A DNA stretch of 64,000 nt from Bryum argenteum (lineage: Eukaryota > Streptophyta > Bryopsida > Bryales > Bryaceae). The position numbers were made by a program, and so were the translations under genes. The notes under the pieces are model-generated. The model had not been told where the DNA came from. It searched no databases and was given only the letters and a program-made list of their open reading frames with translations. Location: assembly GCA_037043015.1 (NCBI GenBank), contig CM073323.1, positions 14,835,258 to 14,899,257 on the forward strand, in the 5' to 3' direction. Below, in pieces: positions 35,298 to 46,488 of the stretch (positions within the stretch are counted from its first letter, which is position 1; each line of letters starts with the position of its first letter).

Positions 35298-36655
35298 CCG
35301 GCAAGCGCGCAGTGCTTTAGTGCCGGCAAAAGCCAGAATGATGTTGTCGTTCTTCTGCGTGTGGCGGGAAAGGAACCGCAAAAATGTCTCCATTCTCAAT
35401 TCGTCACTGTAGATGAAGTCCTTGTGCTCGGCCCGATAGAAATCTTGCTTCTCGAACTGCTTCCCGATCAACGTCTCTTCAGCGATATCATCGGAGAAGT
35501 AGCGCTCGATGCCGTCGGGATATGTGAACTTCTTCTCCAGGTACGTGATGGAATCGACCTGAACTTTCCTTGCCTTCGCCATTGGCTCCCCCGGCATGTA
35601 TCTGTACTGGACATGCTTACAACGGTACTCCGCGAAGAGGTTTGCATGAAGCATGTCCACGTAGCCCTGGCGGTCCACGGGGGCAATAATCATCCACGCC
35701 TTTATGTTGGCGCATCCAATTTTTTCGGTCCTTTTCTTGATGTTGACCATCATCATCTGCCAGCTGGTTGTAATCTCGGCAAGCGACAACACCGGAGGGA
35801 AATGGCGGAGATCAAGAATGCCGGCGGTAAGCTTCTTCGACTTGAATGGCCTGGTGACGTCCTTGTCCAGCAGACCAGCTGGACCAAATTCTGCAGTCCC
35901 GTTCGACAGCCTGTTCTCCGTGGGCTTCCACGCAATAAATACAGACCAGTTGCCCGAGCGGACAGCATCTGTTCGACACTCGTTCACCAAGGCTTGGTCG
36001 ATTCTCTTCCGGCATTCCTTGGGGGAAACTCTGGGGTCTTCTTGTTGACCGCAATGGTATCCTTGATGAAGCTTTCCATCCCCTCACTGAAGTAGATTGC
36101 TTGCATAATGTAAGAAGAAAACATAGTCTTCTGCTTCCATTCCTTCCATGCCCCGGATTTTACTTGCTGGTTCTCGTCGAAGAAAGGATTAAGATCCTTC
36201 TCCACGTACGAAATACGATCCCCAATGGTCTTGAGGGTGACGTCCTTCCACTTCCTCCGCTCGCAGTGCTTGTCCAATGAAAGAGCGCGAGTCCAAGTCC
36301 GAGGGGCCTTTCCAAGATAAATACGCGGGGGGTTTGCGAAAATGTAATCTGCAGCCTCCTCTACTTGAGCCGTCGTTAAGCTCGCGAGTCCGCGGAGGGA
36401 TGTTCCGGAGATGAGACTCAGGTTCGTCAGCTCTTTACAATTCGCTGAATACTTCACCTCTTTCCCCGTGTCGAGGTCGATCAAATCACCGGACTCGAAG
36501 TTCTTGAGGACTTTCTCCCATTTCTCCCACACGTTGTCGGGTGCCATAATTATCTGGCGTTCACCCCTCTTCTCCCACTCCACAGTAATCGGTCGATTGG
36601 GATTCTCCTGTTTGATGGTGTGGCTCAGGGATTGGATTGCTCTCTCGCGGAAGGA
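35298..36655 (-). CDS. ParB-like gene, central globular exon
   Basis: This exon encodes about 450 residues without a family I can name. Notable stretches are ERAIQSLSHTIKQENPNRPI, FESGDLIDLDTGKEVKYSAN, NPPRIYLGKAPRTWTRALSL, MFSSYIMQAIYFSEGMESF and, later, GILDLRHFPPVLSLAEITTS, IKAWMIIAPVDRQGYVDMLH and FIYSDELRMETFLRFLSRH. The segment KNDNIILAFAGTKALRACR near the end looks like a buried beta strand. The alternation of strands and helices suggests an enzyme-like or nucleic-acid-binding fold, but no catalytic motif is certain. The reading frame breaks once. Confidence 0.6.
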
Positions 36656-37004
36656 CTGCGGCACAAAATAAGTTCAGCGGTTAGAAGTGAGGATACACAC
36701 GGCCGTTCGTAAACTACTTGCTAAGAAGATGTCCTTAGTTTACGAACTGCAGTTCGTAAACTGAATGATATTCTATCCTGCTCGTATTAAAAGATGACTG
36801 CGTCACCAAAGAAGTTCATCGGTTAGATATTAGGATACGCGCGACAGTTCGTAAACTACTTGCACTACATATTAACATCTCAAATGTTTCTCTATCATTG
36901 TGCTAAAGGACAATCAAGAAGCTGTCCATAGTTTACGAACTGCAGTTCGTAAATAAACTCTGACATGCTATCCTGCTTGTAGTCAAAGATGAGAAGGGAA
37001 TTAC
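36656..37004 (-). other. Intron of the ParB-like gene with four palindrome copies
   Basis: The 349-base intron runs from a GTAATT donor (37004) to a TTTTGTGCCGCAG acceptor (36656). It holds two full palindromes, TTACGAACTGCAGTTCGTAA at 36740 and 36933, and two half-destroyed ones near 36695 and 36841. Around them, the phrases GAAGATGTCCTTAGTTTACG and GAAGCTGTCCATAGTTTACG show that part of the intron is itself a duplicated unit. Confidence 0.7.
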
Positions 37005-38682
37005 CTCATATTTCTGTTTGAGGATCGGATCCACCTTGTCATCCTCCACCGCCTCTTTCTTCTTTCGAGTCGCGGCATTCTTCCTGACAAGTGGAGGTTT
37101 CCCCTCCTGCTCATACAGGACACGACAGTGTAGAATAGCCCGGAGAAGTGACGTCAGGTGCCTCGCTTCGTTCTGGCCCTCATTGCACTTGAAGGATAGG
37201 GCATGCAAGTGGTGCACCTTGTCCGTCCAGACGACCTGCACGTCCCAAACCTTCAGCTCTTCCACTCGGTGGCAGCTCCTACGCATGGTCTCGTCTCCGA
37301 GGATGGACTTCGCGGCATGCCAAGTGTGTTGCCCGTTGATGATCTTGAAAGTTCCGGCTTTGACACATTCCATCCAGTCCGTTGGCCTCGTCGAAAGATT
37401 CGGCATCACCGTCAGAATTGGCTTCGTGTAGTTGTGCACGAGCAGGCTGCGCTTGATCTCTTCAGCCCCAGAGGCTTCGTAGTCACGATAAATCTTCCCA
37501 GATCGGTGATCACTGGGCTCCATGTGTCCGATGGCGAGCTCGAACAGCTGGTCGCGACCAAATATATACATGTAGTCCGAGTCTTTTATGAATTTCTCGT
37601 TGAGCTCGGCCTTCTTGCGTAGCAGGACATCCTTGTCTTCGTTCTTCGATAGTCCTGTCGTGGGAACTTGGGTCTTCAGATGATACGGGATCTCCAGGGT
37701 TGCATCAAATGGTCGGACCGCTGGATAGGATGACCACGTGTCCACAGTAAGCAATGTAACCTTCGGTAGCTTCGCCTGCGGAAGGTTGATGATGTTCCGG
37801 ATGTCGTCTACGCGTCCGGATGCATGGTGCACTGCCTTGCACGGGGCTGTTCCCCGTCTGTGTCGGCGCCGCTGCAAGGATTGCGCCAGTGATGTTTCGA
37901 ACCGGAGAACTCAGTCCGGAACTACGGGTGCTTCGCGTCGATAGTGTTCTCTCCGTTTGGACTGCTGCCTCCGAATCTGGAGAAATATCGCCATGCACAG
38001 ACGCGGATGCACCTGCTTCTTCGCGACCAACTTGTTCTCCTCCTCTGCTGCTCTGAGCTTTGGTGCTCTCCGCCACATGGGTTACTTGCCGAGGTCTCTG
38101 CGCTTGACTACCACGTGCAGATTCGGCTGTACTTGGACGAACCCCTGTTGTTGGTGCAGGAATGTCGCTTTGGGTCGCCACTGCTGACCTCGGTGCCCTT
38201 CGTGCTCGTTCTGCATCCAGCTTCTTTGTCTGCTTCGGGGGCTTCGCCTCTGTCTTCGCTTTTGGTCTGCCCATGGTGATCGGCTCTGACTCTCTCGTGG
38301 GTTTAGCTGCAGATGCAGACTTCTTCAGTCGACATGCAACAAGGCCTTCTATTTGCTTCATCAAGCGGGTCCAAACATTTGCTACATCGTACGATCCATG
38401 TTGATACGAAGGCCAAGGTCCTAGGTTGTTGAATATAAGCATCTTCCATGGTTCCTCTAGTCTAGCTGTTTCGTTCAAGCAGTATTGAATATCGAACGGA
38501 TGGTTGTCATCTAGACGTATAATAAGTTTACCAATCATCGTATTTGACACCAATGTAAGTATGATTACTCCCGGGGAACTATTTAACCCATGTACTGATA
38601 TACCACGGAAAGCTTTCCAACAAGATCGGTTATTGGCCATGGGTTTTCCCACTGCCAGTTTGAAAATTACATTGTGATCCAT
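37005..38682 (-). CDS. ParB-like gene, first coding exon with GQH motif
   Basis: The exon starts with ATG at 38682 (MDHNVIFKLAVGKPM). The first 130 residues look globular. A Lys/Arg then Ser/Ala-rich disordered linker follows (PKAKTEAKPPKQTKKLDAER and onward). The second half contains YTKPILTVMPNLS, then FKIINGQHTWHAAKSIL near 37370-37320, followed by KVWDVQVVWT and LSFKCNEGQNEARHLTSLL. This order, strand - (D/N)G(E/Q)HRxxAA - strand - N-x-Q/R helix, is that of ParB/Srx-fold N-terminal domains, where the motif binds CTP or acts in catalysis. Here the Arg is replaced by Thr. The frame changes once within the exon. The exon ends at a GTAA donor. Confidence 0.6.
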
Positions 38683-38699
38683 GGTTGTTACCTCCGGGG

Positions 38700-39030
38700 C
38701 TATGGACCACCTGCACTGCTAACCTGTTTTAGCGATCTGCGCCTCCGACTCGATGCTTCACTTCTTTCCCATTCAGTAAGATCTGACGATTGTACTTCTG
38801 TGATGTAGGGGGACAAATTCGACGTCTGCGACAGGAACCTATTATCGTCCATCCCTGAGATTTCAGACAGGTAGGATTTGTAAGCGGTCCGGTATCACCA
38901 CAAGGTATGTCACTTGCATATCATGGTTCACGGCCGCTCGTTCGTAGTTATTTACATCTAATTACAGACGGCCGTTCGCAACGGTCAGATCTCATCTAGT
39001 TCAAATGATAAATCCTTTACAGAAGGAAAC
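38700..39030. other. Upstream region of the ParB-like gene
   Basis: Non-coding, moderate GC. It contains two decayed members of the palindrome family (about 38929-38948 and 38963-38980, with ACGGCCGTTCG still readable). No clear TATA box on the minus strand was found. Confidence 0.4.
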
Positions 39031-39033
39031 TAT

Positions 39034-39361
39034 TTTACGAACTGACCTTTTCAGCTTACGAACTGTAGTTCGTAAGTGAACTGACCTTTTCAGCTTACGA
39101 ACTGTAGTTCGTAAGTGAACTGACCTTTTCAGCTTACGAACTGTAGTTCGTAAGTGAACTGACCTTTTCAGCTTACGAACTGTAGTTCGTAAGTGACTTG
39201 ACCTTTTCAGCTTACGAACTATAGTTCGTAATTGACTTGACCTTTTCAGCTTACAAACAGTAGTTCGTAAGTGGCTTAACCTTTAAAGCTTACAAACTGT
39301 AGTTCGTAAGTGACCGATCTATTCAGCTTACGAACTATAGTTCGTATGTGAACTTATCAGC
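39034..39361. repeat. 39-bp tandem array, one palindrome per unit
   Basis: Eight units of about 39 bases follow each other. Each has the palindrome-like TTACGAACTGTAGTTCGTAA (starting near 39056, 39095, 39134 and so on) plus a spacer, TGAACTGACCTTTTCAGC. The four leftmost units are almost identical and the right ones increasingly diverged, so the array probably grew at its left end. It lies 350-680 bases upstream of the ParB-like start codon. Confidence 0.95.
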
Positions 39362-39582
39362 TAACTAAGTGCAGTTTTTAAGTTTCTATTTGAAGAATGT
39401 TATTTAACTACACGAACTTGATAGATTTGTGTTTGATTATTATTTCATTCGAATGTGCTTAAAGTTGTTTCTTCTGATAATATTTTAGAATAGTGATTGT
39501 AATAGCGGGTAGGATGACTAGTTTGTTTACGGAATAGCGGATCTAACACTTAAGTACGTATTGAGTTAAGCCACATCTCAGC

Positions 39583-40025
39583 TTACGAACGGCCGTTCGT
39601 AACTGAGGTACTTACTGACAAAGTGAACTCAGCTTACGAACGGCCGTTCGTAACTGAGAACTGGTAGTCATAGATATTTTGACACAAATGTTTCTACAAA
39701 TAGTTTTTAATATTTCTGGACACTGTTAGTAACTTGTTTATGACTATATTGGAAGTTTCTATTGTTCTTATCTAACTAGCGATGTCAGCTTACGAACGGC
39801 CGTTCGTAAGCTAAGACCTATGTGAACTCGCGACCTCAGTTTACGAACGGCCGTTCGTAACTGAGGAACTTTGATTTTTAGTGAATTCATGTCGGGGCCT
39901 GTCAGCTTACGAACGGCCGTTCGTTTCTTGCTTTATTAATTAAGATTGCACTTCCAGCTTACGAACGGCCGTTCGTGTTCTATTGCATAAAGTCCGATTG
40001 AGAACTTACAAACGGCCGTTCGTAA
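39583..40025. repeat. Cluster of seven perfect or near-perfect palindromes
   Basis: TTACGAACGGCCGTTCGTAA-type sites start at 39583, 39634, 39790, 39841, 39907, 39959 and 40006. The site at 39787-39812 is a perfect 26-base palindrome. Those at 39583, 39634 and 39841 extend their symmetry outward with CTCAG...CTGAG. Spacing is irregular (47-156 bases) and the DNA between them is AT-rich and unrelated, unlike the 39-bp array. Confidence 0.95.
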
Positions 40026-40319
40026 ACTCTGCAACACGTGCTGACATGTAAATAATTCCAAGTGCTTTTGCAACTACTGTAACATAATGTCTGAAAACTG
40101 TGAACAAACAACAATGACACTCCAATCAAAAGCATTCACAATCAAAAAACGCTTTCAAAGACAATGGTTCTTATTTGTACCTGAGGTTATATGTGATCCG
40201 CTTACAAAAACAGTAAACGATCACCTGCACAACACGCACACGACTTCATCACATTCATTTCAAAACAATAGCATAGTGCAATGTTGTAATACAAACATGC
40301 AATGTAAAACCTCAGATGC

Positions 40320-40480
40320 AATTCCATTCACAAATGCAATTCCATTCAGAAACCTCAAATGCACACAATTCCATTCACAAAATTCTACAAAAGTAGACAA
40401 TAGCAATTCCATTCACAAAAGTAGACAACAAAGAATTCCATTCTTAAAATTCTACAAAAGTAGACAACAAAGAATCCAAG
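40320..40480. repeat. Short imperfect tandem repeat
   Basis: Phrases AATTCCATTCACAAA and AATTCTACAAAAGTAGACAA recur four to five times with variable spacing. Non-coding. Confidence 0.7.
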
Positions 40481-40529
40481 TTTTCAAGACATTATCATGG
40501 AGAAAAACAAGCTAAAACTCACAACTATG

Positions 40530-41120
40530 GCGTGCACAATACTTCAATGAATCGGGATCGAGCCGTGGCGTAGAGCTCCGCAGCAGGACATGAAACAAAA
40601 AAAAAAAAAAACAAAGCGCAGAGTGCGGCGGAGGAAGCAAAACTCGAAAGTCGGCGGAGTCTGCGGCACGACGAATAGTGCGCAAACTAAAAGCGCAGAG
40701 AATAATGCGGCGCGACACACACAGACCTCCGGAGAAAAATATGAAACTGCGGCGCGAGAAAGAGAGGCTGCGGCGCAACAAACGAAACACCTCCGCGCGA
40801 CAAACACACACCTCCACACCTCCGGCGCGACAAACACACAATGCTGGCGCGACACACACTCACATTCGGCGCGGAGAAGAGAAAAAAAAAACACATCAAA
40901 CAAACTCGGCAGAATCGGAGCAAAAGCGGCGCGGGGAAGAGACAAAAATGCAGGAACAAAACGCGGCAGAATCGGAGCAAAAGCGGCGCGGAGATCGAGG
41001 CAGACAAACACGAAATGAGCTATGGCAGGGGGGGGGTGGCGGGGGGACGAAGATGGGCAGCCGCCAAAACGGGGCACTTTAAGTCCCGTCATGCGGCCCC
41101 CCGTACCGTGCAATGATTGC
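40530..41120. other. CG-rich, purine-biased low-complexity island
   Basis: The stretch is dominated by GCGGCGCGA, GAGAAAAA and CGACAAACACACAC-type text with many CG dinucleotides, in AT-rich surroundings. AATCGGAGCAAAAGCGGCGC occurs twice about 64 bases apart. Long open frames exist on both strands, but their peptides are simple-sequence artefacts. It resembles an unmethylated promoter or leader island and lies about 1.9 kb upstream of the ParB-like gene. Confidence 0.5.
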
Positions 41121-41199
41121 ACGGCCATGGACACCCAAGCGGTCGGTCATGGGCCCTCGGCCACTTTTTTTTAATATTTTTTATTGCTTTCCGCGGTCA

Positions 41200-44100
41200 T
41201 GGGCCCTGCGCAAAAAAATATTTAACTTTTAAAAAAATTTACTTTTGGCAATTTTAGTGTTTAAAATTGAAAAAAAAAAAATAAATAAAAAAATAAATAA
41301 AAATTAGAACTAGCATAATTTAATTTACTTTTCAAGAATTGAAATTAGAATACACAAAAATTTATTCCTACTTATGTTATTTAGAACATATTCTAAACCA
41401 AACTAAAGTATTTGCTAATAATACGTCAAGGTCACGGAATTACTAAAGTATATTAAAAAATGAAACTCAAAAGAACTTAGATTAACAAAACAGGAAAATA
41501 CGAACAACGCGAAGAAAGAAGACTAAGTTAGAAATTTAACATATGAGTTACAACTCTTATATATACCAGTAGATACGAAGCTACTACCGAGACTTCTTAA
41601 GCAACTTTCGAGACTTGTTCAGGGGATTCCAAGCCTTCTTTAGCGTCTTCCAAGGTAGGGATTAGGGTTTAAGGTTTTAGTTTTAGTTGTTTAGTGTTTA
41701 GTGTTTAGAAGTTTGGCTGTAAGGTAGGTAGAAAAGTACGCAATATCTCAATAATTTAACCTTCGTGAACATATTTTTGGTTTGAAGCCCAGAACAAACA
41801 ACTATTATTAGTTCTTAAATGAAACTACAAACCATAAGTTGAATATAAAGATTGCGTTACAACTTACAAACCAAGATGCAATTAACTCCAAAAATTGCTA
41901 AACATATGTGAACTTATGTTTTGAAATCATAATTCACATTCATTTATTCCCAATTTCGTTATTTTGTTACTAAACCAAATTTGTGTTCACCGTAATAAAT
42001 TTTTTTTAGTTACCTTAAATGAGGGTTTGGGTAAGATTTAGGGTTTCAGGTTTTGGTTTTAGTTCTTTAGGGTTCAGTATTTACGGTTTTTGTTGTAGGG
42101 TATGTGGTAAAATATCCTAAGCCATATTTGAATAAAGCAACAGTTGTGAAGGTTTTGTTGGTTTGAAGTCCAAATTAAGCAAGTATTACTAGACGCCATA
42201 AAGTGTCCAATCCCTATTATTTAGGCTGCTTGAAATACGGTGTATAGCACAAATGAAGACAATGCCATGTAGATAATTACTTTAAAAACAACATGCATTG
42301 AGTGGACTAAAATAAATTAGTAATATATTTTCCCATCTTAAAAGTCATTTCTTTCCCTTTACTCTATTTATTTGACAACTGTGCGGCCAAATATAAAGGG
42401 GATTGGGCCAATTTAATGAATATGGCGTAATAGTTTTAAATGAAACCAGAAAAAATGGTTGACTTTAAAGATTGCCATACAATCAGAGGTTTATTTTACT
42501 TCAAATGTCGCTAATAATATGTCAAGGTACGTTTCGAAATCATAATACACATAAGTTTATTCCCAACTTTGTTCTTTTGAACGTACAGTAAACCAAATTT
42601 GAGTTCACGGTAATAAAAAAAATTTAGATACCTTAAAAGTGGGTTTGGGTATGGATTAGGGTTTAAGGTTTTTGTTTTAGTTGTTTTCGGTTTAGTATTT
42701 ACCGCTTTGGTTCTACGGTATGTGGTAAAATATCCTAAGCAATATCTCAATAATGCAACCTTCGTGAAGATATTTTTGGTTTGAAGCCCAAAACAAACAA
42801 CTATTCTTAGTTCTTAAATGAAACTACAAACAAGGAGTTGAATTTAAAGATTGCGTTACAAACCGAGATGCAATTAAATTCAAAAGTTGCTAATAATACA
42901 GGAAGTTACGTTTTGAAATAATAATTTACATAAAGTTATTCCCAATTTCCTTATTTTGAACGTATACTCAACCAAATTTGAGTTCACGGTAATAAATTTT
43001 TTTTAGTTACCTTAAATGTGGGTTTCGGTTCGAATTAGGGTTTAAGGATTTCGTTTTAGTTGATCACGGTTTAGTATTTACGGGTTTGGTTGTAGGGTAT
43101 GTGGTAAAATATCCTAAGCAATATCTCAATAATGCAACCTTCGTGAATTTTTTTTTTGGTTTGAAGCCCAATGATAGCAACTATTATTAGACGCCATAAA
43201 TTGGCCAAGCCCTATTATTTTGGATGCTTGGAATAGTCTATATAGCACAAATGAAAACAATGCCATGTACATAATTACTTTAAAATCAACATGCATTGAG
43301 TGGACTAATAAAAATAAAATATTAATATATTTTCCCATTTTATAACTTTTTTGTTTCTCTTTACTCTATCTATTTGAATATTGTGCGGCCAAATATAAAG
43401 GGGATTGGACCAATTTAACAAATATGGCGTATTAGTTTTTAAATGAAAATAGAAAGAATAGTGAGATTTAAAGATTGCCATACAATCACGGATTGATTTT
43501 ACTTCAAAAGTCGCTAATAATATGTCAAGGTAAGTTTTGAAATCATAATTCACATAAATTTATTCTCAATCCTGTCATTGATATCATATACAATACCAAA
43601 TTAGAACGAATTTGCAACACATGCTAAATTACATAACGTAAACGTTATCTCCAGGCCGTACACTCAAAATAACTTCATTGCACATGATTCAAATGTTTGT
43701 GAGGGTATTAAATGATGTAATTCTAAAAGTATGTCAAAATTTGAGTTTACGATAATATTTGTTTTATATTTACCTTACATGTGGTTTCGGGTAGGGAGTA
43801 GGACTTAGGGTTTTGCTTTCAGCCGTTTAGGGTTAAGTGTTTCCGGGTTTCGCTGTACGGTATGTTGTAAAATGTCCTAAGCAATATCTCAATAATGCAT
43901 CTGTCGTGAAGATATGATTGGTTTGAAGCCCAAAAGAATCAAATATTATCCATTATTAAATGAAACTAGAAAAAAAAATTGAATATAAAAATTGCCATAC
44001 AAACCGGGGTACATTTTACTTCTACATTTGCTAAATATATATGAAGGTATGTTTTGAAATCATAATTCACATAAATTTATTCCTAATTCAGTTATTAACC

Positions 44101-45600
44101 CCTAAAAATCCAGGGGTTTCCTCGACCTCCAGAACCAAAAACTGCCATTTTTCACCTGCGTTGGGAGATGGGGAAATGGAGAAACTTTTTTTTCTGGTTT
44201 TAGACTTTGAACCGTAAGATCTTGTACCTAACTTGTATACAAAGGACTGGTCAAAATTTCAACCGTTGGATGTTTTTCATTTGTGAGATCATAACAATCA
44301 AAGTTTGACCAACACTTTTTTTTTGCCACTGCGTGAGAGGCATTGTCTAAATGGTGCCAAGGGCAACTTGATGATTGTTATTCCAAATATTTTTCCCTCA
44401 TTTTTTTTCATGTAGGTATTCAAGTTGGTTATGCTCATGCAAAATTTTAGAGACCAATTCCACTTTTTGACCTTAATGTAAAATATTTTATGAAAGAAGG
44501 TCTAAAAACAACCATATAGTAAAACAAGCACCACGTATGATATATTTAGTTTGAGAAAAATCTCGACGGTGAGAAGGTGCATTTATGATAATGTGAATTT
44601 TGAAAAAAAAAATCTTGGAAAAAATCCAAAATCTCGAATTTTGGCAATTTTTGAAAGAAAAATTGTAAAATTACTAGAAATTGTGAAGATTGTTTTTGAA
44701 AGTTTTGGAGGCTGCCCTTGTAAAATTGGTAAACTTTTTGACTTCGGACACATTGGAATTTGAATAGTAATTTGGTAATGAACATATTTCTAAAAAAAAA
44801 AAAAAAAAAAAAAATTATTTTAAACTGCCCGATTTGGACTTGAAACCTAAAATTTCTAGATGAAGGTTATAAAATTAAAATTTGACTTTGAAAATTTTAC
44901 CACATACACATTACTGCATGTGGAGCACCCAATAAAAATCTTAGGCAAAAATATCAGTTTAAATGCTTAAAATGAGCTGCCCGAAATCTCAGAAAACCGA
45001 ATCGGCTTTCCTGGATTTTTAGGGGTTAAGAACAGATATACAACCAAATAAGAACAAATTTGCAACACATGCGAAATTACTTATCGTAAACGTTATATCC
45101 AGGCCGTCCAATCAAAATGACTATTTTGCACAAGGTTCACATGTTTCTAAAGGTATGTCAAAATTAAAGTTTAGGATACAATTTGTTTTAGATATATCAT
45201 AAATGTGGTTTACGGGAGAGACTAGTAATTGCTTACAGTCATTTAGGAATTTTTGTCGTTTAGGAATTAGGGTTTACGGGTCTGGCTCTAGTATATGTTG
45301 TAAAATGTTTTTAGCAACATCTCTGTAATGCAACATTCGTAAACATATTTTTGGTTTGAAGCCCAAAACAAGCAACTATTATAAGTTCTTAAATGAAAGT
45401 AGAAAAAAAGTTTAATTTAAAGATTGCCATACGAACCGAGGTAGATTTTACTTTTAAGTTCCTAATTATATGTCAAGGTAGGCTTTGAAATCATATTTCA
45501 CATAAATATATTCCCAATATTGTTATTTATAAAAATTATATGCAAAACCAAATTAAAACAAATTTGCAAGACATGGTAAAATAGGAAATTAGTATAGATA
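41200..45600. repeat. Diverged tandem units rich in TTAGGGTTTAAGG
   Basis: At least six units of roughly 400-650 bases carry the same series of landmarks: GATTAGGGTTTAAGG(T/A)TTT..TTTAG, then AGCAATATCTCAATAATGCA, then TTTTTGGTTTGAAGCCCA. The first landmark lies near 41660, 42040, 42655, 43035, 43800 and 45265. The units at 42200 and 43190 add sequence also found at 24690. A piggyBac-like element at 44095-45029 interrupts the last units. Telomere-like TTTAGGG is frequent but never in a clean array. Non-coding. Confidence 0.75.
44095..45029. mobile_element. piggyBac-like non-autonomous element
   Basis: TTAACCCCTAAAAATCCAGG at 44095 faces its exact reverse complement ending at 45029. The flanking TTAA is the expected target duplication. 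The interior has no transposase, but both halves have relatives in the window: about 44210-44400 matches 14840-15050, and 44760-45029 matches 61190-61473. It was inserted into the tandem units of 41-46 kb. Confidence 0.85.
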
Positions 45601-46390
45601 TTGTACTTCAATGTTCATTAAGAATTGAATAAATCAAGTAACAGTTAAGAAGCTTAATAAAGATACTACACCGTAAATTCGAATTTGGTTTATTTCCAAA
45701 ATAGTGGATCTTCACCATACCAAAATTCAAATTTTGGCACACATTTATAGTAGAAGTACCTAAAACCACTACAGTAAATAGATGGATTATTGTTCCATAC
45801 ACTAATTTATATAAACATGTTATAAATTTTTAACCGTAGAAAATATTTCTACCCACTACAATGGCTAAGATGGGGATACTTTCATAGTATTGGAATCAAT
45901 ACTCTTGGTAAAATGTTTTTTACAAAAGTAAAAACTTGTAGCATTTTCAAATCTTATAAAAATATAACACTAATGTACCAATTTAGTGTAGCACCTCCAT
46001 TATCAACATGTAGGTCTCTCAAATACCGCACCTAGCCTAAACTAGCATTGTCAGAACACTCAATTCAAACAAACTTATCCAAACAATCAAAAAGCTATTG
46101 GCTTTGGGACGAATCATGAATGGAAATTTGTACTACCTAAGGTGGTTTTTGCATAATTACCCCATGGGTTGATTACGGGTCCTCGAGTACTTTACTGTTT
46201 GAAAAGTTGTATTAATTCGGGAGTTTCACAAAAATATGAAGAAGTTGCAAACCTTCGTAAAAAGTATCTTGGCACCCCAAAAAAATCACCCATTATAAAT
46301 AGACTAGCTATAAATGGGCGAATTTTCTTATGTTGGTGGTTATGGGTACATCGACCATATTTAACCGATTGAATGTGGGGGCTGCACAAT
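45600..46390. other. AT-rich intergenic DNA
   Basis: No gene or repeat is recognised. Short open frames (for example at 46169) have no known match. Confidence 0.4.
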
Positions 46391-46488
46391 AATTTATGAC
46401 CCAATTGAATGCCGCGCGCGGCTCATTATAGCGGGCAGTTCATTTAAAGTTTATATTCGGGCAGGGCAGCCTCCTCCAAAATTCGGGG

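Larger units (their letters stand above)
32376..38682 (-). pseudogene. Decayed multi-exon gene with ParB-like domain and coiled coil
   Basis: Four consecutive minus-strand coding blocks form one transcription unit: 38682-37005, 36655-35298, 35155-33098 and probably 32585-32376. The three junctions have good donors (GTAA/GTAAGT) and CAG acceptors, all in phase 0. A TACTAAT branch-point match lies in the second intron. The predicted protein has, in order, a globular N-terminus, a Ser/Ala/Arg-rich linker, a ParB-like segment, a large unrecognised globular region, an acidic region, and a long Ala/Glu/Lys coiled coil. The reading is interrupted about four times, so this copy is probably broken. 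It is much richer in GC than the flanks. Palindromes of the TTACGAAC family occur in both internal introns and once in coding sequence. I know no named family for the whole architecture. Confidence 0.65.

Noticed and set aside
35361-36095. 244-codon plus-strand frame
   Set aside because: Opposite-strand shadow; splice sites, phase and composition support the minus-strand exon.
40544-41134. Long frames on both strands (Cys/Arg/Ala and Lys/Arg/Thr-rich)
   Set aside because: Low-complexity CG-rich DNA gives open frames on both strands; no domain.
41640-43060. Interstitial telomere tract
   Set aside because: TTTAGGG appears only singly within larger diverged units, never as a consecutive array.
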